Shown: positions 59,894 through 64,000 of the stretch, in pieces
How positions within the stretch are numbered: the first letter of the stretch is position 1
How the letters are laid out: each line of letters starts with the position of its first letter
From: an uncultured Bacteroidales bacterium
GTDB lineage: Bacteria > Bacteroidota > Bacteroidia > Bacteroidales > UBA932
NCBI GenBank assembly: GCA_900318445.1
Contig: ONKO01000008.1
Coordinates: 1-64,000 of the forward strand
Reading direction: 5' to 3'
Length of the DNA: 64,000 nt
Made by a program: the position numbers and the translations under genes
Notes under the pieces: model-generated
What the model was told of the DNA's origin: nothing
The model's database searches: none
The model's input: only the letters and a program-made list of their open reading frames with translations

Positions 59894-61552
59894 ATGACCC
59901 GTTTTTCTGCATTATTCAAGCTGAGCAGCCTGCTCATACTTTTGGTATGGGCAGGGGCCGGCTGCGCGCGTCTTCGCCGCGATGATGCAGAACAGCATGC
60001 CATTTCACTGGTCGTTTCCCTCAAAAATGTCGACCCTGCGCAGGAACCGGCCACCAAGATGAGTGCCGACGTCACTCAGTCCGAAGGCGTTTTCCGCGGG
60101 ATAGAGCATTTGTACATCATACCCTTCAGCACGGAAAACATGCTGGTGGAACCCCAGGATGCCCGTCTGGGCGCCCAGAATATATCCCTGGCGACCAGTG
60201 GAATTGGCAAAACGGGCCTTGTGCCCAACAATAACTCACATTTCTTTGGCAGCGCCTTCGTCCCCAGCGGGACAAACCGGGTCCTTACTTACGGCAAGTC
60301 TCCGGACGAGGGCGAAGGCGCATCCAAAGTATCCAAACACCTCTATGGTGTACTCAACGGCAAAAACCTTCAGGACCCTTCGAAATCGGAGGATATTTCT
60401 TTCCATCTGGAACCCATCCTTGCAGACGGGGAACCGGACGAAATGACCATAGTAGAGTCCAAGGCCGATGAGATGCTGGATCAGCTCAATACCGTCATGA
60501 CCCTGATGAGGGAGAGCCAGTACGCCTCCATCGTGAGCATACATGATGCGGTCAAAAGGGTAAACCAGATCCAGGCCTGCTCCTATGCGGTCTTCAACCA
60601 GATTCGCTCGGAGATTCAGGCTGCCCTGTGGAAGATTCCATATGAAAGTGAAGGACTGCTACAGGAAATACGCCATATCCAGGATGCATTGGGTGGTTTT
60701 TCCAACGCCATGGCCACTCTCGGAGCCTCTTTCCCCGCTAATTATGGCATACCTGAGGGATCTGTCGGCTTCTGGTGGAACGGCAAGGCTTTCATCCGCC
60801 TCATTAACAGCGTGAACATTTCTCTGGTGAATCCGGCATCGTACTGCTATCCGCCCAGTTTGTGGTACTATGCAAACTCTGGCGTAAAGACGTCCACTTC
60901 CGATGATGTCCGGAGCGGCTACACGCAGAACAGCCCTTCCTGGGGCGTAATCCTTGACCTTTATCGGGACGGTGATACGGTCAGCGGCATTACCCAGGCC
61001 ATGGCTATCGTGGACCAGTTGCAATACGGCGTGGCTCTCATGAGGCTCAGCCTGGATGCTCCGGGCACTGAAGCCGCCAGCCTTATTGACAAATGTCCGT
61101 TGACCGGTATTATCATTGGGGAACAGAAGGATCTGGATTACCGCTTCATGCCTGGTACGGGTGAATCCAGGTTCATCTATGACAATAATGTCAAGGGACT
61201 TTACATCGGAAACACCGGGGATGCCACCCAGACACTGGTTCTTCAGACAAGCGTGGACCAGGATGTGCATTTTGCCCTGGAATTCACGAACACTACCGGC
61301 GTCAAGCGGTATTGCCAGCAGGGGGATATTCTTCCGTGGTGCAAGTTTTACCTTGCCGGTGTGCTTAAGGCTCCCGCCGGCGGCAGCGTTTTTACGCAGG
61401 ACCATTATACCGACGTGAAAGTAAAGGTGGAAGGTCTGCAGAGTGCCTATAACACGGTCCCGGACCTCAGGTCTCCGCAGTTGGAAATTGGCGTAGTGAC
61501 AGAGATGAGATGGTCTCAAATTACTCCGCAGTCCATTACGCTTGATTTTTAG
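59894..61552 (+). CDS. Fimbrillin-like lipoprotein, paralogue of the preceding gene
   Basis: A 552-aa lipoprotein with Cys at 24 (GAGC). It shares the N-terminal motif TKMSADVTQ...FRGIEHLYI and the C-terminal VPDLRSPQLEIGVVTEMRW with the 796-aa fimbrillin, plus GVALMRLSL / TGIIIG in the middle. It is therefore an Mfa1-type paralogue and may be a second subunit or an accessory/tip component. It starts 6 nt after the preceding stop and has GC-rich codon use like the rest of the locus, unlike its neighbour. Confidence 0.75.
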   Translation: MTRFSALFKLSSLLILLVWAGAGCARLRRDDAEQHAISLVVSLKNVDPAQEPATKMSADVTQSEGVFRGIEHLYIIPFSTENMLVEPQDARLGAQNISLATSGIGKTGLVPNNNSHFFGSAFVPSGTNRVLTYGKSPDEGEGASKVSKHLYGVLNGKNLQDPSKSEDISFHLEPILADGEPDEMTIVESKADEMLDQLNTVMTLMRESQYASIVSIHDAVKRVNQIQACSYAVFNQIRSEIQAALWKIPYESEGLLQEIRHIQDALGGFSNAMATLGASFPANYGIPEGSVGFWWNGKAFIRLINSVNISLVNPASYCYPPSLWYYANSGVKTSTSDDVRSGYTQNSPSWGVILDLYRDGDTVSGITQAMAIVDQLQYGVALMRLSLDAPGTEAASLIDKCPLTGIIIGEQKDLDYRFMPGTGESRFIYDNNVKGLYIGNTGDATQTLVLQTSVDQDVHFALEFTNTTGVKRYCQQGDILPWCKFYLAGVLKAPAGGSVFTQDHYTDVKVKVEGLQSAYNTVPDLRSPQLEIGVVTEMRWSQITPQSITLDF

Positions 61553-61556
61553 AAAG

Positions 61557-63266
61557 ATGACTGGCAGGATATGGCATAGAATCATGATGGCGGCGTTCGC
61601 AGCGCTGCTGGCTGTCTCTTGTCGTAGGGAGGATCCGTATATGAAGGCCGACGCCCAGCTTATGGTCTCCCTCTATATACCGGGAGCAACCATGACCCGT
61701 GCCGAGACCGGCATGGTGAATCCTCTTTCTGAGGAATTGAAATTTACTTCTCTGAGAATCTGGGCTTTCTTCTCAGATACCGGAGAACTTATCAGTTACA
61801 AATGTTTTCAGAATTCGGAAGATACGCCTCTAAACCAAACCGGTCTTCCCAATTCTACCATTACCCGCTTTGGCCTGCCGCTTTCGGGAGAAAAATTTAA
61901 TCTCCTGACCGCTTCTCCGCGCCGGCCGGTAGATGTCTATGCCGTCGCGAACATAGAATCTGCGGTCTCGGCAGTGCCGGGAAAGACCGCTTCCCGTGAA
62001 GACCTTGACGGAATTATTGTGAGCAATATTGGCGGCAGCGAGCCGCTGACCCGGTCTGTCCCTGACGCCGGTCTTCCCATGTCGGGCGTGTTAAAGGGGG
62101 CGAGCGTTACGGGCGGATATCCCGTTTTGAACATATCCACACTGAAACTTACCAGAGCGGTTTCCAAGATTCGCTTTGTGTTTTGCCAGCAGGGTATCCC
62201 TGCAACGGAAACGGAGCCTGCAGTCATTGCAAATGCTGCCTGTGAAATTCTGGGTATTTCCTTTGATGGCATCAGCGATGGCAAGGACTGCCAGATTGCT
62301 ACTACCGAACGCCTGTTTACGGAGAACACGATTGATCTGGGCGATAAGCCCGGATACGTTCCTCTTTCTGCCTCTGTCAGTGGAACCGGCGGGAATCCCA
62401 TTATTCCCAACTCAAATCTTTCCGTCGTAGAAGATCCGGAATTACTGTTCTTCCGCAGCGCCGGTAACGAGGGAGAAACCGCCGAGCACTATGAATCCAG
62501 GCTGGATGCGGCGGTGTCACCGGAATCCCAGGTGGGCCCTGTTTATCTGAGGGAGACGGATAAGAGAATATCCGGGGAAATCAGGTACCGTACTTCTTCC
62601 GGCGGAGCTGTCCAGACGGCCAGTTTCTCCATGGGTGCGGGTGATGTTTTCTCCCGCAACCATACCTGGATAGTCTATGCCTGCTTTGTCGAGGAAACCA
62701 TGAAGCTGAGGCTGAAAGTCGTTGTCATGCCCTGGGACTGGGACAGTTATGTTCTGGACTACACGACTTCCTCCATCAATGTCATTCGTCGTTTCACAGT
62801 GTTTGAGGCGCCTGTCCCCAGGTTCTATAAGAAAGAAATCCGTGACAGCTTCTATGAAATCAGGTTCTGGCATACAGTGAGAATCGATGATCTGGAGGAA
62901 GAGAATTCCGTAACGGGTGAGATTATCATTGCAACGCCGGTTGGAGGTACGCTGCATGTTATACCGGTTCCACAGCCCGGCACACTGACTCCGGACGTTA
63001 TTCTTGTAAGCCCGTCAACAGTACCTATATATCCCAACTATGTGAACATGGCGAACGGACGTATAGAAGATTGCCAGATTCGTGTGACTGTAAGGTGTAA
63101 TACGGATAGTTACACCCCGGAGCAGCTGGAGCAGCTGGCGGGACAATACATAGATCTTTATTTCAGTGTAGAGACTCCGGACCACAGATTTGTGGACCTT
63201 GGCTCGGAATCCATCGATTTTTATAGATTTATTCTGGATCCCGATTGGGAATCCTATTTGGAATGA
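61557..63266 (+). CDS. Fimbrial accessory lipoprotein
   Basis: A 569-aa lipoprotein with Cys at 22 (LAVSC). The segments MTRAETGMVNPLSEELKFTSLRIWAFF, KLTRAVSKIRFVF and VVMPWDWDSYVLDYTT are of the type seen in Mfa3-5-like accessory or tip proteins of Bacteroidales fimbriae, though I cannot name the family precisely. Start at 61557, 4 nt after the previous stop; an in-frame ATG at 61542 lies inside the upstream gene. Confidence 0.7.
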   Translation: MTGRIWHRIMMAAFAALLAVSCRREDPYMKADAQLMVSLYIPGATMTRAETGMVNPLSEELKFTSLRIWAFFSDTGELISYKCFQNSEDTPLNQTGLPNSTITRFGLPLSGEKFNLLTASPRRPVDVYAVANIESAVSAVPGKTASREDLDGIIVSNIGGSEPLTRSVPDAGLPMSGVLKGASVTGGYPVLNISTLKLTRAVSKIRFVFCQQGIPATETEPAVIANAACEILGISFDGISDGKDCQIATTERLFTENTIDLGDKPGYVPLSASVSGTGGNPIIPNSNLSVVEDPELLFFRSAGNEGETAEHYESRLDAAVSPESQVGPVYLRETDKRISGEIRYRTSSGGAVQTASFSMGAGDVFSRNHTWIVYACFVEETMKLRLKVVVMPWDWDSYVLDYTTSSINVIRRFTVFEAPVPRFYKKEIRDSFYEIRFWHTVRIDDLEEENSVTGEIIIATPVGGTLHVIPVPQPGTLTPDVILVSPSTVPIYPNYVNMANGRIEDCQIRVTVRCNTDSYTPEQLEQLAGQYIDLYFSVETPDHRFVDLGSESIDFYRFILDPDWESYLE

Positions 63267-64000
63267 TCAGACGCTTCCTTCATATCGCCTTCCTTCTGAT
63301 TGCACTCCTGGCGACGGGATGTGTAAGGGAGAATGCGTTTTCCGTTGATACCCCGGGCATCAAGCTTACAGTCCGGTGCGACGAGTCTGAACTTACCAAG
63401 GCAGATGAGACAAGGGACGGAGAGCAGTCTTACAATGAGAATATCATCCAGTCCGTCGATTTCCTCTTTTATTCCGGAGAGAACCCTTCTTCTTCGGCAG
63501 ATGCCGTTTATCACGTCCGCAAGGAACTGAGCAGGGATTCCATGCTTCCGGGCTCCTGGGAAGAAACCTTCAATCTCGTGATTAAGAGGGAAATCATCGA
63601 GACCCGTATTTTTGCCCACTCCAATCGGGCAAAGGTGTATGTCCTTGTCAACTTTGACGCTTCGTTCATCGGGGACCTGTCCCTCACTTCGAGCGAGGAT
63701 CTTTCGGCGAGAAAACTCATTACGGATTTTGCTGCGTCGGAAGAGGGATATATCCAGCCCTGCTTCCAGATGGACGGAGATGCTGTTGTGGAATTGGAAT
63801 ATGACGAGGATGCTGCTCCCAATGTGGATGCCACAATCCTTGTGAAACGTTTTGCGTCAAAACTTACTGTCGGTTTTCATGTGGAACCCCGTGTAGAGCT
63901 TGTTCACCGGAACCATGAGCAGGATCCCAACGAGATTTGGGAACCGGTTCTGCACACCATGCGCGTATATCTGGTGGATGGCATCAAGTCGGTAGTGCTG
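63263..64000 (+). CDS. Fimbrial tip/accessory lipoprotein, partial (runs off window)
   Basis: At least 246 codons, open to the window end. The ATG at 63263 overlaps the previous TGA. Lipobox ATGC with Cys at 20 after a hydrophobic signal. It contains IQSVDFLFYSG, RAKVYVLVNF and LVKRFASKLTVGF, the alternating-strand pattern of the FimA/Mfa-type beta-sandwich N-terminal domain. Probably a long tip protein, since the operon position is last known and no stop is seen. Confidence 0.72.
   Translation, partial: MIRRFLHIAFLLIALLATGCVRENAFSVDTPGIKLTVRCDESELTKADETRDGEQSYNENIIQSVDFLFYSGENPSSSADAVYHVRKELSRDSMLPGSWEETFNLVIKREIIETRIFAHSNRAKVYVLVNFDASFIGDLSLTSSEDLSARKLITDFAASEEGYIQPCFQMDGDAVVELEYDEDAAPNVDATILVKRFASKLTVGFHVEPRVELVHRNHEQDPNEIWEPVLHTMRVYLVDGIKSVVL

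Overview
The window reads as chromosomal DNA of a GC-rich member of the Bacteroidales (Bacteroidota). Evidence: Bacteroidota-type -7 promoter boxes (TAnnTTTG) in front of many genes with almost no Shine-Dalgarno sequences, a 16S 3' end of the form GGCTGGAACACCTCC, SusC/SusD-type glycan uptake genes, Mfa/FimA-type fimbrial lipoproteins, tandem bactofilins, a split transketolase and a menA gene. A gut or rumen lineage such as Cryptobacteroides/UBA932 or Rikenellaceae would fit, but the genus is a guess.

Layout. 1-430: last ~80 nt of a 16S rRNA, then tRNA-Ile(GAT) and tRNA-Ala(TGC), each followed by a terminator hairpin; no 23S follows. 432-7201: GH92 mannosidase, two bactofilins with a CBM9-like protein, an SDR/aldehyde dehydrogenase/nitroreductase operon, and tRNA-Leu(GAG). 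7343-13069: rpsP-rimM; a DUF975 / LemA / DUF2207 membrane cassette bounded by a perfect 80-bp inverted repeat; then the xylose operon xylB-xylA-xylE (11651-15854, minus strand). 15940-19812: tRNA-Pro whose CCA overlaps the ATG of a LolD-type ATPase gene, then a five-gene minus-strand operon (two transketolase halves, ECF sigma factor, membrane protein, Spy-like protein). 19841-26180: a fused GH51 arabinofuranosidase/aldose epimerase preceded by a 43-codon ORF, lepA, and menA bracketed by a second inverted-repeat pair. 26189-41160: a LytS/LytTR two-component pair divergent from a starch-type utilisation locus (MFS transporter, SusC with a frameshift, SusD, a seven-module SusE/F-like protein, a SusG-like GH13, a GH53 galactanase and a membrane-bound LytTR regulator). 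41237-46733: a candidate small RNA, ppdK, PhoH/PIN ATPase and a PurL-like protein. 46791-53381: folC carrying two long in-frame palindromes, an alpha-2-macroglobulin-like protein and tRNA-Val(TAC). 53430-64000: a 7TM AraC-type regulator divergent from a fimbrial operon that runs off the window.

How it works together. The gene set is that of a plant-polysaccharide degrader: arabinofuranosidase, galactanase and amylase at the surface or periplasm, SusC/D import, xylose catabolism into the pentose phosphate pathway (transketolase) and a PPi-dependent PPDK step.

The most unusual signals are not genes: (i) the octamer GGCCGATG/CATCGGCC occurs about 68 times by hand count with no strand bias, about 20 times the composition expectation; (ii) two gene cassettes are enclosed by long inverted repeats built from hairpins; (iii) folC carries two unrelated ~26-31 bp inverted repeats inside its reading frame; (iv) several promoters abut the start codon, implying leaderless mRNAs; and (v) the rRNA operon appears unlinked. 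Nothing was searched against databases; all family calls come from recognising motifs in the translated sequence.
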